Source of the DNA: Euryarchaeota archaeon UBA58
Lineage (GTDB): Archaea; Thermoplasmatota; Poseidoniia; Poseidoniales; Thalassarchaeaceae
NCBI GenBank assembly: GCA_002498525.1
Contig: DAHR01000013.1
Span: forward strand, 43,098-107,097
Length of the DNA: 64,000 bases
Direction: 5' to 3'
The notes beneath the pieces are model-generated. The model was not told where the DNA came from and made no database searches. It was given only the letters and a program-made list of their open reading frames with translations. The position numbers and the translations under genes were made by a program. Below are positions 11,001-18,877 of this stretch, in pieces (the first letter of the stretch is position 1; each line of letters starts with the position of its first letter).

Positions 11001-13674
11001 TGGTGTTCTGCAGTGGTGAGCCGGAGACGAAGGTCGAGCCGACCGTGGCGATGTCGGTCAGCGTGCTCTCGAATGCGTTGACTATCGAGGATGAGGCGCC
11101 GTTCGGGTTGGTCACCATCACCGTGTGCACTCCTCGCGGCACGGACTGAACGGTCGCCTGTATCGTCTTCGCATCGACCACGGTGAGGCTCGAGAGAATG
11201 TTCGAGCCGAATGAGGTAGTAAGCCCGTCAATCAGGTAGTCACCGGTGATCGTGACCTCGGTTGAGCCTGAGTAGTCCCCGAAGTCGGGTGTAATCGAGG
11301 AGATCACCGGCTCCAGCGGGCTGCCGGTGTACTCGAACCCGTCAGTTAGCGTTCCCTGCGGCGTGATCCCGTCAGAGGTGAGTGGGTTGATGATGGTGAT
11401 GTCTGCATACCCTGGAACGTTGGCCGGCACGGTGACGCTCATCGATGTGGCGCTGTTCCAGATCACGTCGGTTGCGGCGTAAACGCCGAAATGTACGATG
11501 GCGCCCGATTCGAAGTAATCACCTGTGATATCCACCGTGTAGCCCCCGTCGACCGAGCCGCTGCTCGGGCTCAGTGGGGTTACGCTGGGATGATTGATGT
11601 TGTAGATCGTCAGGTCGTGGTCGCCGTACACGCCTATCGGTATCGCGTCGGTACTCCTGTTGGTCCTGATGTAATAGGTGGCATCTGCGGAGGCGTTGAA
11701 CTGGATGGCTGATGCCACGGAACTGGTGCTCTCGTCATCATTGCTGTCGAGAAGGGTGGCTCCGTCCGTATCGTAGACCTGCAGATAGGTGTCTGCACCA
11801 TTCGACAGGCCCCTGGTCTTGATCAGGTACTCGACCCCGGCTGAGCCATTGAACTTCGACCAATCCTCATCGCCTGCAGCATAGAAGGTGTGGTGGTAGG
11901 TGGAGCCGTCCGTCTCTATCCATGTTGCAGCGGAAGCCGAGTCGTCGGGCTCCATCGCATCTTCCTGGTACTCGACCCCGTGATCGAGGAGGATCTGCTG
12001 GAAGGCGGAGGCGTAGGAGGGGTGCAGTATCACCCAGTAATCGTAGAAGGTCTCTAGGGAGATCCTCTTCCCGTTAACCACCGAGAGGGGGGACTCGTTG
12101 TCCTTGATGGCAACGAAGACATTGAAGACCATCTGGTCGCCCTGCATGTTGGGCAGGTCGATTGAGTCATCGTCTGTGCCCATCGAGCCGTCGTTGGTCG
12201 AGGCCCCGTCGACGACCTCGAAGATGACGTGGCCGACTGTGGCCTCGTTTCCCGCGTCAAACGCGGTGAATGTGCTGGACGAATATCCTGCGATGATGTC
12301 CGTGTTCGAAGCCATCGAGAAGCCGACGAATCGCAATGAGGTCCCGGTCGTCTCGATGTAGATTAGGGGTTGGTCAACGCCCATGTAATTCCTGATCGCT
12401 CCGGCGAAGTAGGTTCCCACGCCCTCGGTGAAGCCCAGTCTCAAATCGTAGATGCCAGCCAAGGAGTGACCGCCGTAATAATCAGGGCTGCCCGAGTAGC
12501 TGAGGTGGATGTAGTGACCAATCTCGTGGAGGATCACGACATCGTCGTACGAGTCGTCGTCATCCGAGGTCCCGCACAAGTAAATATGCCCATTCAGATC
12601 GTAGTACTTCGAGCCGGTCGTGCCTTCGCCCGCGGCCCAGTACAATGTAAGATTCAGGGGGGCTGGTTGACTGGTGAGGTTCTCGATGTAGGACTCGGCG
12701 TACTCGGCCATGTCGAAGACGTTGAATGCCCCTGCGACACCCGAGGGGATGGCTTGTACGGGCGAGGAAGTGAAGTCTATGTCGGCGCCGGGCTGGTTGT
12801 TCGAGTATATGCTCGAGGTCAGGCTGTAGATTGTGTTGCCCGAGGATGGTGTCTTCCGGACGGTCTGGTTGAACAGCCTCTGGTTTCCCTCAGAGGAGGT
12901 CAGGACCCTGACTCCGATGTCTGTGGCCGAACTGATGGAGATGGTCGTGTTGAAGATCCCGAGGTTATTCGTGTAGGTGGTGGCGAGGATTGCGCCAGTC
13001 GAGTCGTCGAAGACCTCCACGTCGGCCTTCCTGATCGGCAGATACGGATTGATGCCGGTGAATCCCGTCTCGTCGAACTCTCGGTCCTGGTATTCAAATG
13101 CGCCAGTCACATATGAGGGGGTTCCGGTTTTGGAGGAGGCTGTTGTAGGTCGGATTGTGGATTCGGCACACCCCTGCGCTATGGCTTCGGTGAGCGTGAG
13201 GTGGAAGGGGCACTCATCGGGAGCAAGTGATTCATCCGTGATTGTGTGCTGCTCCCTGAACCGATAGCCCTCGGTTGTGATCGCGGTAGCAACGATGGTG
13301 ATATCGACATCCCCGTTAAGGGGGTACTTGGTGATGTTGAATGAGAATTGTTCGCCTGAATTGAGATGCAATTTAGTATTCCTCGCGAACGGCAGATCGA
13401 GAATGTCGGCAGAGATTATCTCCAGCGATATCTGGGCTTCCATGGCTGCGGAAACGACGACTTCGATATTGCCCCCATCACCCAAGGAGGATTCGATTGA
13501 AATTGCAGACTCCACGGGGTGTGTATGTTCGAAATAGTCTCTGTCAAATTCCGATGAATTCGTGTTGGAAGCGGATTTGCTGTTTTCGATGACGTATGTT
13601 TGGCTGAGTACTGCCAGTACCTGTAGCATTAGCATCGCCAACACCACAACTGGCCATTTAGCCGAGAGGGCCAT
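2002..13674 (-). CDS. Giant secreted multidomain surface protein (~3890 aa) with HExxH, RCC1 and Cys-rich repeats
   Basis: Start taken at ATG 13674 (MALSAKW plus a hydrophobic signal segment); a GTG at 13695 is the alternative. Domains in order, approximate residues: signal 1-25; carboxypeptidase-like beta region; HEIGHYIH zinc-protease motif at 383; PPC-like domain 570-650; two IPT/TIG domains 690-870; proprotein-convertase P-like domain 872-999; beta-propeller 1000-1300; FnIII 1312-1399; thrombospondin-3 Asp-rich repeats; two blocks of seven RCC1-type repeats (1516-1862 and 1893-2253); about 34 Cys-rich GTYxPxxGxxSC...GYYV repeats (2282-3692) interrupted by a jelly-roll domain; thrombospondin-3 again; one membrane helix 3861-3881; and an acidic cytoplasmic tail. 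The likely role is a calcium-stabilised, disulfide-rich extracellular stalk for adhesion, with a possible protease head (inference). The gene is flanked by 40-bp direct repeats. Confidence 0.9.
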   Translation of the reverse strand: MALSAKWPVVVLAMLMLQVLAVLSQTYVIENSKSASNTNSSEFDRDYFEHTHPVESAISIESSLGDGGNIEVVVSAAMEAQISLEIISADILDLPFARNTKLHLNSGEQFSFNITKYPLNGDVDITIVATAITTEGYRFREQHTITDESLAPDECPFHLTLTEAIAQGCAESTIRPTTASSKTGTPSYVTGAFEYQDREFDETGFTGINPYLPIRKADVEVFDDSTGAILATTYTNNLGIFNTTISISSATDIGVRVLTSSEGNQRLFNQTVRKTPSSGNTIYSLTSSIYSNNQPGADIDFTSSPVQAIPSGVAGAFNVFDMAEYAESYIENLTSQPAPLNLTLYWAAGEGTTGSKYYDLNGHIYLCGTSDDDDSYDDVVILHEIGHYIHLSYSGSPDYYGGHSLAGIYDLRLGFTEGVGTYFAGAIRNYMGVDQPLIYIETTGTSLRFVGFSMASNTDIIAGYSSSTFTAFDAGNEATVGHVIFEVVDGASTNDGSMGTDDDSIDLPNMQGDQMVFNVFVAIKDNESPLSVVNGKRISLETFYDYWVILHPSYASAFQQILLDHGVEYQEDAMEPDDSASAATWIETDGSTYHHTFYAAGDEDWSKFNGSAGVEYLIKTRGLSNGADTYLQVYDTDGATLLDSNDDESTSSVASAIQFNASADATYYIRTNRSTDAIPIGVYGDHDLTIYNINHPSVTPLSPSSGSVDGGYTVDITGDYFESGAIVHFGVYAATDVIWNSATSMSVTVPANVPGYADITIINPLTSDGITPQGTLTDGFEYTGSPLEPVISSITPDFGDYSGSTEVTITGDYLIDGLTTSFGSNILSSLTVVDAKTIQATVQSVPRGVHTVMVTNPNGASSSIVNAFESTLTDIATVGSTFVSGSPLQNTITITEDVRMSDLYVHVDVSHPIVPAKLNLTLETPSGKMIALFDEIQVANEEFYWKSGFDSIFGYDEAPSEALYQLKGESSLGDWILHASSSSSSTNTLHSWGVTFLEYRHRDHGVQVYCAAEYRNHVMSLDGDSGDLLFRAQYQGSFDYDTAISDDGRYLFSAGAAYHDGVSWDNSIINVYDAWTGQSVSTYQLTGRASPGSLAPVSNGDLVVATSTQLYLIDIANQAITGNISLVFNDIWETYAVAVNPAGTVVFVTNKDESLLQTYSLPSLTHLGNMTTGTYSPFDVDISSDGSFGIIGYDEELIVEFYTSNLSIYASHSVGTLRAGIQLNDDDSEVYAGYFVSSAGFSHLDLETGTSTQYSDGYASTHGVYQLDDRVYISEWGGNRIIVWDPVAMAEVTTIDLTPYDGWRCRGITAAEPPGMLSPTISATSTNLVLSWTAPSSGPAVTEYRVYKGDSPGNESFHSTVSSSTLTYTDTSAVLGVLSHYRVSAVMQGLGEGPLSRRSTCYAGAVSDGDLDSDGICNDADEDADGDGVANSEDAFPLDPSEDTDTDGDGTGNNADTDDDDDGWSDDDEAICSTNPTDSNSVPSDADFDGICDSIDSDLLEAGFQAGSVFTYSTLSAMGSSTCAVLDNASLHCWGSNTVGKLGDGTSTSRTTPAAAILGSGRTAVATAMGFYTSCSILDDGSVKCWGQNNGGSSGNTVSIGAGRAAVAIAVGFDHACAILDNASLICWGGNSAGQLGDGTTTSSSTVSVDLGVGRTAAAIGTGSSHTCAILDNASLKCWGSNSHGQLGDGTTTDSSSPVSVDVGAGRFAVAVSGGRYHTCAILDDGSVKCWGYNGHGGLGDGTYTDSSTPSSSVDLGTGLTAVSIATGYYHSCAILSDASLKCWGKNSDGQLGDGDTSSSNTPVSVAIGSVRSVLAVAAGSGHTCAIMDNMSVQCWGSNSAGQLGDGTTTDSTTPTYVSLANGSSVAVSDRDLDGDGTLNIFDTHMKRPKSVISSGEHHTCAIMDDSSLYCWGDNSYGQLGDGTTTNTHTPVAVSLPSGRTASSVSSGLLSHTCAIMDDSSLYCWGYNIDGQLGDGTTTNSNTPVAVSLPSGRTASSVSSGGVHTCAVLDDASAYCWGDNSDGRFGDGSTTSSSTPVPVSLPSGRTVSSMSAGWTSTCAVLDDASLYCWGFNGDGQLGDGSNTTSSTPVAVSLPSGRTAFSVSLGYHHTCAVLDDASAYCWGFNGDGLMLGNGTTTESSNTPVAVSLPSGRTVSSMSAGRTSTCAVLDDASAYCWGYNNLGQLGDGSTTTSYTPVAVSLPSGRTASSVSPGMWHACAVLDDASAYCWGFNNHGELGDGSTTTSYTPVAVNLPAGRTILQLDTDLDGDGVVDTNDDYLNNPARWISCPAGSYGRFTCTDSIAGHYVPNAGSLLHTSQLECSIGTYQPSTGQSSCTDASAGYYVDSSAATSQTACLAGTYNPNTGSTSSSDCTDADAGYYTSSAGSASQTACAAGTYQPSIGQTSCLDADAGHYVSTTASPLQTACAAGTYQPFTAQTSCTDADAGYFVGTTAATSQTACAAGTYQASTGQSSCTDASAGYYVDTTGATSQTACAAGTYQASTGQSSCTDASAGYYVDTTGATSQTACAAGTYNPSTGSTNSSACLDADAGYYAVSAGSASQTACAAGTYQPSTGQSSCLVASPGYYVPDALTYTDGFESGNFSGLAWLNDDQAGGTDVNGDANWSVTSSESHVGVYSAMNNQTDDSEEGVLEINLTTVSGYVTWNQKISTESGYDYLIFYVDYSVQGYWSGISGWTSESYYVTAGEHSFAWVYERDSTLGGGMDTVWLDNVSFPAPVPPQTDQTPCPAGTYNPSTGSTNSSACLDADAGYYAMSAGSASQTACAAGTYQPSTGQVSCTYALAGYYVDTTAATSQIACNLGTYQPSTGQTACDDADAGYYVSTTAATSQTACAAGTYQPSTAQSSCIDTSAGYYVDTTAATSQIACDPGTYQPSTGQTSCDDADAGYYVSTTAAASQTACAAGTYQPSTAQSSCIDASAGYYVDTTAATSQTACPAGTYNPNTGSSDSSACINADEGYYVPNAGSTSQTPCSQGTYQSDEGQTSCDEADAGYYVNTTAATAQTACDPGTYQPSNGQASCIDASAGYYVPNSASSSQTACAAGTYQPNNASSSCYSASPGHYVNSEASTNQTACSPGAYQPNQGQTSCLDTDAGYYVNTTAATAQTACSLGTYQSDEGQTSCDDADAGYYVDTMAATNQTACDPGAYQPDTGQASCIDASPGYYVDTTAATSQTACAAGTYQPDEGLTSCEDADPGYYVPTSAATDQTSASPGYYVNTTAATSQTACAAGTYQPSSAQTSCIEASPGYYVPNSSSSSQTACAAGTYQPNNASSSCYSASPGHYVNSEASTNQTACSSGTYNPNWGSYSPTDCVLASGGYYVASFGMAEQTPCSSGTYQPSTGQTSCIDSSPGYYVAANASSTVQTPCAIGHYQPYNASSSCYEAAPGHYVSFQSAINQTACEAGTYNPSNGSISSEDCIETSPGNFTPVAGMSYQIGCYQGTYTPLTGQTSCMPADAGHYVDSNDSTTQSECALGTYQPSTGRDSCREANHGYYVDSEAATSQTACEAGTYNPDNASTSHDSCMQADPGHYTGNESMPYQIPCPVGTYQPSEGQTGCIGASPGHYVLVEASIVQTACTPGTYNPEQGSSNSSACIYTGPGYFTSEDGSSQPTACSLGTYQPSSGQASCIESDPGYFVGQEASTVQTAAPMDHYTSGYASTSPEACPETFMTLDTGSDSSEDCHLDSDGDRIPDYEDEDDDNDGQPDQDDFCSPGVQGWVSGLVEDRDDDGCRDSDEDLDDDNDGRLDVDDAFPYDPSEQDDNDGDGEGDNADLDDDNDGLSDIREYDIGTDPMDSDTDSDGYSDKDDAFPNDPSEWLDSDGDGAGDNSDVIKKMARYQTQVDVMIDLVVVAIVILAATTYSKSRIRYYDEEEE
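2600..6830 (-). repeat. ~34 tandem 102-bp Cys-rich repeats (GCC2/GCC3, ephrin-receptor-like) in the giant gene
   Basis: Each unit encodes about 34 aa of the form C-x-x-GTYxPS-x-GQ-x-S-C-x-x-A-x-x-GYYV-x-x-x-AATSQ-T-A, as in the GCC2/GCC3 (ephrin-receptor-like) family, with two Cys per unit. I count about 34 full units and a few degenerate ones. One unit near 4000 is shortened and lacks its Cys pair. Adjacent units near 6131-6232 and 6233-6300 are almost identical in DNA, which points to recent unequal duplication. The array is interrupted at 5466-5915 by a non-repeat domain. Confidence 0.85.
5466..5915 (-). other. Jelly-roll/MAM-like domain inserted in the Cys-rich array
   Basis: About 150 residues of the giant protein that do not follow the Cys repeat. 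It starts with [13 protein letters not shown], has several Trp/Tyr-rich strands (e.g. [16 protein letters not shown]) and ends near [10 protein letters not shown]. This is the pattern of MAM/concanavalin-like beta-sandwich domains found in secreted proteins, where they bind glycans or proteins. It divides the stalk into segments of about 8 and 26 repeats. Confidence 0.6.
6919..7999 (-). repeat. RCC1-type repeat block B, seven units
   Basis: Seven units of about 52 aa (156 bp) with the pattern [25 protein letters not shown] followed by [10 protein letters not shown]. Seven is the blade number of the RCC1 propeller, so the block probably folds as one propeller. The DNA of these units is much more alike than that of block A, indicating recent duplication or gene conversion. 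Confidence 0.8.
8090..9130 (-). repeat. RCC1-type repeat block A, seven units
   Basis: Seven units with the same core ([22 protein letters not shown]) but diverged linkers. They are separated from block B by a short thrombospondin-3-like strip containing [14 protein letters not shown]. The seven CWG motifs suggest a second complete propeller. Confidence 0.8.
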
Positions 13675-13745
13675 GGCACATGGTAAGCATATCACGACAA
13701 AGGTCTTTCCACCCCTCTCGGACCAAATTTACTCAACGGGCTAAT

Positions 13746-13785
13746 CCTCGTGGATCTAAACCCCTGAGCTTCCGGACTCACGAGG
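13746..13785 (+). repeat. 40-bp element, copy 2, upstream of the giant gene
   Basis: Perfect copy of 1694-1733 in the same orientation. Seen from the giant gene (minus strand) it lies about 70-110 nt before the ATG at 13674, so it may also act in the promoter or leader region. The terminal CCTCGTG/CACGAGG arms are intact. Confidence 0.85.
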
Positions 13786-13834
13786 GTCCAAACCGAATCA
13801 GAGGGTACCCCTCGCGATAGGCAGTAGAATCTAC

Positions 13835-14107
13835 TTAGAATCGGGGCCACTTTCCTTTGGACAGGAGATGTCGCATTTTTCGGCTCGACCTTCCCTTGTC
13901 GTTCTCGTACAGATGCTGTACTTTTGAGATCGCACCGAAACCTTCTGTATAGGTGAAAACTGCGACACATACACTGACCATTAATAGCCCTACGACCAAA
14001 AATACCGCCGTTGGAACTTCCTTCCCTTCACCAAAATTAAATTCAAATTGGGCACTACCAAATACGGCTTCATCTCTTTTTTCAGGCTCATCATTATCAT
14101 CTTTCAT
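13835..14107 (-). CDS. Small single-pass membrane protein, unknown function
   Basis: 90 aa: an acidic N-terminus (MKDDNDEPEKRDE), a Phe-rich stretch, one membrane helix (VPTAVFLVVGLLMVSVCVAV) and a basic C-terminal tail. The start is well supported by a strong AAGGAGG site about 8 nt upstream. It follows the zinc-ribbon membrane protein by 25 nt on the same strand and probably shares its transcript. Composition is AT-rich compared with the flanking genes. I do not recognise a family. Confidence 0.6.
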   Translation of the reverse strand: MKDDNDEPEKRDEAVFGSAQFEFNFGEGKEVPTAVFLVVGLLMVSVCVAVFTYTEGFGAISKVQHLYENDKGRSSRKMRHLLSKGKWPRF

Positions 14108-14132
14108 TCATATTCCTCCTTATTATAAAAAA

Positions 14133-15062
14133 TTACCAAACGATGCCAATATTTCCTGCAACCCAGACTAAAGGGATTGCGATTAACATGAAAACGAAAT
14201 TGATAATTAATTCCTCCCACCATCTCATGACGTAATTCTTGCGAAGAATACCCATTTCCTTAAGTTGTTTGATCACGGCCTTGCGGAAGCCCACGAAAAC
14301 CTCGTGTCTCCAAACGAAGAGGTTGAAACAAACTGTGGCAAATAACACAATAATAATCAAGTCAAGAAAACCGAAATACCACGGCACACCGAGGAGAATT
14401 GCTGTTGCTGGGGCGACCTTGATGAGTTCGTAATGGGATGAAGAGAAACCTTCTTTCTTCATCAGGATGAAACTGCCAAAGCGGAACGGAATTTTCGGCT
14501 TGACGCGAATTTTTGAGGAGTCACCGTACTTCTTTCCTGGGTGTGGTTCGTCATCATATGGCCACCAGAACTGAGATCTATTGGCGATTTCAAATTCGAG
14601 TTGACATTCTGGGCATTTCGCTGGCATTACACGATTCCAAAGAAATTGCCCGAAGTTTTCTGCATATCCTTTGGCATCCTGACCGGACTTACCTTTGTGA
14701 TTACAACCAGGGCACTGAAGGTATACCCATCCTGGATGAGAATAACCCGGTTGAACCAACCACAATGCCGCGCCGATATGGTAGATCGGCACACCTACAA
14801 TCGCCGCGAAGAAAGCGAGGGCGAATGGACCTCCTGAATCTGGCCAATTGCCAGCAACATGATTGTATGCCACCCAACCCAAGAATGGTATGTAGAGGCA
14901 GATGAAGACTTTCAGTTGGAGGTATGGTCTGACTTTCGTATAAGGTTCCCAGCTTCCGAAGACGTCTTTCTTCGTCTCCTTGTCGACCGCCTTCTTGTCC
15001 TTTTTCACCGCGCGCTGGAGTTTGTACTTGTGGCCATCATTCAAGCCCTCCCACCAAGCCAT
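14133..15062 (-). CDS. Polytopic membrane protein with a cytoplasmic zinc ribbon, unknown function
   Basis: 309 aa. About four to five hydrophobic segments: KVFICLYIPFLGWVAY near 50, FALAFFAAIVGVPIYHIGAALWL near 80, two around 215-250, and one at the C-terminus. Between them is a soluble part with two CxxC knuckles (CPGCNHKG and CPECQLEF), suggesting a zinc-bound loop. A TATA-like AACTTATC lies about 27-33 nt upstream of the ATG, so transcription is probably leaderless. Together with the downstream 90-aa protein it forms an AT-rich two-gene unit between the giant gene and tRNA-Glu. The role is unknown. Confidence 0.65.
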   Translation of the reverse strand: MAWWEGLNDGHKYKLQRAVKKDKKAVDKETKKDVFGSWEPYTKVRPYLQLKVFICLYIPFLGWVAYNHVAGNWPDSGGPFALAFFAAIVGVPIYHIGAALWLVQPGYSHPGWVYLQCPGCNHKGKSGQDAKGYAENFGQFLWNRVMPAKCPECQLEFEIANRSQFWWPYDDEPHPGKKYGDSSKIRVKPKIPFRFGSFILMKKEGFSSSHYELIKVAPATAILLGVPWYFGFLDLIIIVLFATVCFNLFVWRHEVFVGFRKAVIKQLKEMGILRKNYVMRWWEELIINFVFMLIAIPLVWVAGNIGIVW

Positions 15063-15320
15063 AACTCAAGTTCAGAGTGGGAGAGGTGATAAGTTTTACA
15101 CCGGATTAATGGGTACGATTTCTACTACTGAACGCATGGGCCCCCATCCGCTCGTATGTGAATCAAAGGGTACCCATCCGATCACCCTTGAGCGTAAGGG
15201 CCCCCTAAAATCCACCAAAGGTTCATGTACGAAATTTTTTACGGCCTGATTAATCCGAGGTGCCATCAAGCAAGCGAAGCCTATTTTTCACTAGCCTGAT
15301 AGCCGGTGAGAGGTGGATAA
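15063..15320. other. Intergenic stretch with several short GC palindromes, no gene seen
   Basis: Apart from the probable promoter of the minus-strand gene at 15088-15095, the segment has palindromes such as GGGTACCC and ATGGGCCCCCAT, two copies of CATCCG, and an inverted pair GGATTAAT (15103-15110) / ATTAATCC (15248-15255). No RNA gene or credible frame is visible. Confidence 0.5.
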
Positions 15321-15527
15321 TTGATTGATGAAAAACACGGAAACGATAACGGGATCTTGGCTAAGTTCCTGGAAAGTATTCTGGGCATAGCGGAGCATAT
15401 GAACCAGCTTCTCGGAGACGAAATCAAGCGCAGGGCCAATCTTGAGGAAGAGCAGCGTTTGGCCAATGAGCAGGGCATGTACATGCCCTATAGTTTCGAA
15501 TGGGAGTTCATCATGGGGAATAGGTGA
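15321..15527 (+). CDS. Possible small helical protein, 68 aa
   Basis: The frame starts MIDEKHGNDNGILAKFLESI and continues as a charged, probably helical protein (GIAEHMNQLLGDEIKRRANL), ending in an aromatic segment. GAGAGGTGG lies about 10 nt upstream. Codon choice resembles real genes, but overlapping frames exist on the other strand and no family is recognised. Confidence 0.4.
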   Translation: MIDEKHGNDNGILAKFLESILGIAEHMNQLLGDEIKRRANLEEEQRLANEQGMYMPYSFEWEFIMGNR

Positions 15528-15540
15528 TTGCACGGGAATA

Positions 15541-15618
15541 TGGTGCTCGTGCCGGGATTTGAACCCGGGTCGCCGCCTCGAAAGGGCGGCATGATGGACC
15601 GAACTACACCACACAAGC
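15541..15618 (-). tRNA. tRNA-Glu (anticodon UUC), CCA encoded
   Basis: Cloverleaf on the minus strand. The acceptor GCTTGTG pairs with CACGAGC (one G-U), the anticodon stem CCGCC/GGCGG encloses CTTTCGA with anticodon TTC, and the T arm is CCGGG-TTCAAAT-CCCGG. The discriminator is A, followed by genomically encoded CCA (15541-15543). Confidence 0.95.
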
Positions 15619-15712
15619 GATGAAGCCGCCGAGCCGCGACCCCCACATAATCGAATCGGGCGACTGGCGAGCCGTTTTGCTCCTCAAGGCGGTGTGCTCT
15701 GCTGCAGCAGGA

Positions 15713-18682
15713 TCACGGAGGAGTCGACTGCTGCGCAGAAGTATAGTTGGTGGAGTCCACGACGCCGTCTTGGTCGAAGTCCCAAGCTTGCCACGTCGTC
15801 GTGATCACATGCGTCCAACCATTGCTCGCATCCCACGCCCAAGCCACGTACGTCGCATTGGTGTAGAAGGCGTGGCCGAGATGGTTGATGTTGTGTCTGA
15901 ACATCACATAATGCATGTACCAACCCTGAATCAGCGTGCCATTGGCATCAAAGACGCGTAGATGGTAGATGTAGCTGATTCGTTGCAAGGAATAATTGCC
16001 ATCGGCATCATCGTCGATCAGCACGTGATTGTAGAAGAGGATGACGCGCCGCTCGAGGAATCCATCGCCATCCATATCGGCGGCGTTCCACCACCAGACA
16101 TTGCTGCGAATCGTGTCGGTCGCACCATCAGAATTGTTGTCCCACGCCCGAACATTGTGAACCGCGATACGGATGAACCACAATTGGTCGGTACTCGGAT
16201 TGAGCCAGCGCTCGACCGACCAAGCCGAAGTATCAGAGTAGACGAACCCATGCGCGTGCTGATCGAGATAAGTGCCCATCCGAACCCTACGGAAGGTGTG
16301 TTCCCAGACACCATCGCTGTCTGGATCCCACTTGCGCACCTGCGCGTTCAGGGTGTCCTCGCGCTCGAGGAAGCGATCGGTGTCGAAATCGCTGCCATTG
16401 CTCCGCTCGAAGGTACGCTGCAAAGTCTCGGGATTACCATCGTCGTCATCGTCAACTCGGTCCACTGTCAACGACCAATCGATGCGATATTCGATCAATC
16501 CCCAATCCCAATGGGTTGACCACGACCTCATCGCAACCGTGTGCTCCAGGTCGCCGTCGCGGTCCGTATCGTCCTTCATCGAAGCGACTCTGTAAGTCCA
16601 ATACAGTTCGATGACTCCATCTGAATTATTGTCGTAAGCGTTCGTCCACTGCTGGACCGAACGCTTGAGGTCGACCGAGCCGTCACGGTCTCGGTCGAAT
16701 CTGGTGATGCTGCGCAGGTAATCACGGCGAGTGTCACGGTTGCCGTCTGCGTTGGGGTCAGAACGGAAGTTTCGGTGGTCGATGATGTACTCGATATCCT
16801 TGGTTCCATCATCGTTCCAATCGGTCCACCAAACCATCTCGGTTTCAGAGGTCCAGAGGATCCAATTGTTCCAAGAACCATTCACGGTGACCCAGCGAGC
16901 GTTGCGATCGTAGGCGATGTAACGCTCGAGATTTCCGTCTTCATCGAGGTCCGTCATGCCGTTTGTCGTCATCTGCCAATTACGGTCGGTGATGCTGCCA
17001 TTGGTCCACATCGAAAGGCTGTAATTGTAGGAATTTCGAACCTCAGGAATGCCGTTTGAATTTAGGTCGCGGATGATCAAGCCTCGGTACCAATAGCGCC
17101 ACTGGTCGTCAACCCCATCCCCATCGCGGTCGTGCGCACAGGTCTCCACATGCCACAGGTAGATCCACTCGGGGCCGGGAATGCCGTCGTTGTCGTACCA
17201 ATAACTCGCTACCTGTGTGGTGCAGAGGACTTCGGCGACACCGTCGCCGTCCCAATCCTCCCAGTGTGAGGAATTGAGCCAAGTGCTGGTTACGGTCATG
17301 ACCGAGCGAGAATATGTGGTTTCTTGCGCCGATTCGTCTGTCACTTCGTCCCAAGCGGCGGACATGACCGGCTCGACGATGTTGCTGTAGGCAGTTTGGA
17401 TGCTCGGCATTGCCCTGTTTTCAGCTTCAGACATGGTCCTCTCCCTGCCGGTGAGTTGAGCGTCTGCGTCGAGCAGATCGCTCTCGACCTCGTCGGAATC
17501 GGCTTCTTCGCCGGCGTCGTCGCGGATCGAGTCGTCATCCTTGGTCTGCCAATTGTTGATCTCCTCCTCGTCGTCCATCTCACCGTCGTCGTCGGGGTCG
17601 AAGTCTTCCCCGTAATCGTAGGCTTGTTCATTGTTGGCGTCTTCGACCTCGTCTACTATTCCGTCTGCATTCTGGTCGAGGAGTTGGTCGAGGCCGTCCT
17701 GCAGGACCTCCTCGGTCTCCTCCTCTGCCTCGTCGTGGAGTTCAGCGGCCTCCAAGTCGTCGATGTCGCCGACGACCTCGATGTGGATGAGACGCTGAGC
17801 CGTGACGCCCGTGGGGCCACGGGCGGTCACGGTGATCGTGTAGATGCCAGCCTCGGAGTACTGGTAGGTCTCCGACTCGTCGGCTGGCTCGATTGCGAAG
17901 CCGTCACCGTAGTCGATGCGGACGTTGACGGGGCCGAGAGGGTCTTCAGCATAGGTCTCGATGACCATCTCTTCGATGAGATGCATGCTGATTCGACCCT
18001 CGCCGGATGGGTCGGTTGTGACTGCGAGGGTCGGTGCGTCAGCGCGGTCGATGTGGATGGCTTCGCGCGAGGTCGCGACGTATCCATGTGAATCGGTCAC
18101 GGTCGCCTCGACGATGTATTGACCGGGATGAGCCCAGATGTGGCTGCCTGACCAGTCCTTGCCGGCTGTTCCGTCGGCGAAGTCGACATCGATGCTCAAA
18201 TCGTCGCCATCGGCATCGTTTGCGGTCACTGACCATTCGATGGGCATTCCAGCGATGCCATTTGTCGGCAGGTCAAGATCGACGAGCGGAGCTCGATTGG
18301 CGTCGGCGATGCTGAACAGAATCGCCGCTTCGCCCTCCCCTCCCCGTGAGTCGATGATCGATACGTCGAGTTGATGCACCCCCACAGTGAGGAATCCAGC
18401 ATCATAGCGCAGGCTCGTTGAAGATTGAACGAGAACACCATCAAGAGTCCAGGAAACGATGTACGGACCATCGCCTTCGGTCACGGTCATCACTGCTATG
18501 ACATAGTCGGCCGAGGTCATCGGTGTGCCCTCGAGGTCGATTGTTGCCGTCACCACGATTGGTTCTTCGGGAACGTCGACGGAGTCTTTGGCGGCGCCGA
18601 TGCAGCCAGATGAAAGCATCAGGATCGCGAGAAAAATTCCGACTTGCCAGCGGCGGTTGAATGCGGTTTTTCGGTTGTTCAT
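15713..18682 (-). CDS. PKD-domain lipoprotein with a Trp-rich calcium-loop repeat
   Basis: 989 aa. The N-terminus has a signal peptide ending in a lipobox (LSSGC, Cys ~27), so the protein is probably lipid-anchored outside the cell. Three Ig-like/PKD domains follow (about residues 35-310), then a very acidic linker (about 310-420). The last ~560 residues contain about 17 Asp-rich loops of the type DxDxDGxxE/D, each separated by short Trp/Tyr/Arg-rich strands (e.g. DWDGDGVAEVL, DRDGDGVDDQWRYWYRG). The loops look like calcium sites of the EF-hand/dockerin/thrombospondin-3 kind, but the Trp-rich spacers do not fit a family I know. A TATA-like CTAATAG 22-28 nt upstream suggests a leaderless start. 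The promoter resembles that of the neighbouring regulator. Confidence 0.8.
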   Translation of the reverse strand: MNNRKTAFNRRWQVGIFLAILMLSSGCIGAAKDSVDVPEEPIVVTATIDLEGTPMTSADYVIAVMTVTEGDGPYIVSWTLDGVLVQSSTSLRYDAGFLTVGVHQLDVSIIDSRGGEGEAAILFSIADANRAPLVDLDLPTNGIAGMPIEWSVTANDADGDDLSIDVDFADGTAGKDWSGSHIWAHPGQYIVEATVTDSHGYVATSREAIHIDRADAPTLAVTTDPSGEGRISMHLIEEMVIETYAEDPLGPVNVRIDYGDGFAIEPADESETYQYSEAGIYTITVTARGPTGVTAQRLIHIEVVGDIDDLEAAELHDEAEEETEEVLQDGLDQLLDQNADGIVDEVEDANNEQAYDYGEDFDPDDDGEMDDEEEINNWQTKDDDSIRDDAGEEADSDEVESDLLDADAQLTGRERTMSEAENRAMPSIQTAYSNIVEPVMSAAWDEVTDESAQETTYSRSVMTVTSTWLNSSHWEDWDGDGVAEVLCTTQVASYWYDNDGIPGPEWIYLWHVETCAHDRDGDGVDDQWRYWYRGLIIRDLNSNGIPEVRNSYNYSLSMWTNGSITDRNWQMTTNGMTDLDEDGNLERYIAYDRNARWVTVNGSWNNWILWTSETEMVWWTDWNDDGTKDIEYIIDHRNFRSDPNADGNRDTRRDYLRSITRFDRDRDGSVDLKRSVQQWTNAYDNNSDGVIELYWTYRVASMKDDTDRDGDLEHTVAMRSWSTHWDWGLIEYRIDWSLTVDRVDDDDDGNPETLQRTFERSNGSDFDTDRFLEREDTLNAQVRKWDPDSDGVWEHTFRRVRMGTYLDQHAHGFVYSDTSAWSVERWLNPSTDQLWFIRIAVHNVRAWDNNSDGATDTIRSNVWWWNAADMDGDGFLERRVILFYNHVLIDDDADGNYSLQRISYIYHLRVFDANGTLIQGWYMHYVMFRHNINHLGHAFYTNATYVAWAWDASNGWTHVITTTWQAWDFDQDGVVDSTNYTSAQQSTPP

Positions 18683-18699
18683 CGGTTTTGGGCTGCGCG

Positions 18700-18740
18700 G
18701 GCGCTATTAGAGGCGTGTGGGACGTCGGGTTTGTCATCCG
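18700..18740 (-). promoter_or_regulatory. Promoter element shared with the regulator gene, copy A
   Basis: On the minus strand it reads TGACAAACCCGA, then CCAC.CGCCT, then the TATA-like CTAATAG 22-28 nt before the ATG at 18682. It aligns with 19967-20004: 11 of 12 bases match around TGACAAAC and 16 of 20 around the TATA part, with a 2-nt gap. Confidence 0.55.
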
Positions 18741-18877
18741 CCGCGAGGTGGCGAATTACCCTTCTACTGAGTGACATGTGGGAACGTCTGACACAGGAGT
18801 GGATTAGGGGAACCTCTCGACCGTCTAAACGGAAGAACGGAGAGTTCCATTTACGGAGGTGAGTCCTACGACTGAAT

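Noticed and set aside
12370..13116. A 248-codon plus-strand frame opposite the N-terminal part of the giant gene
   Set aside because: It has no recognisable domain, and the minus strand there encodes the clear HEIGH domain and beta-rich region.
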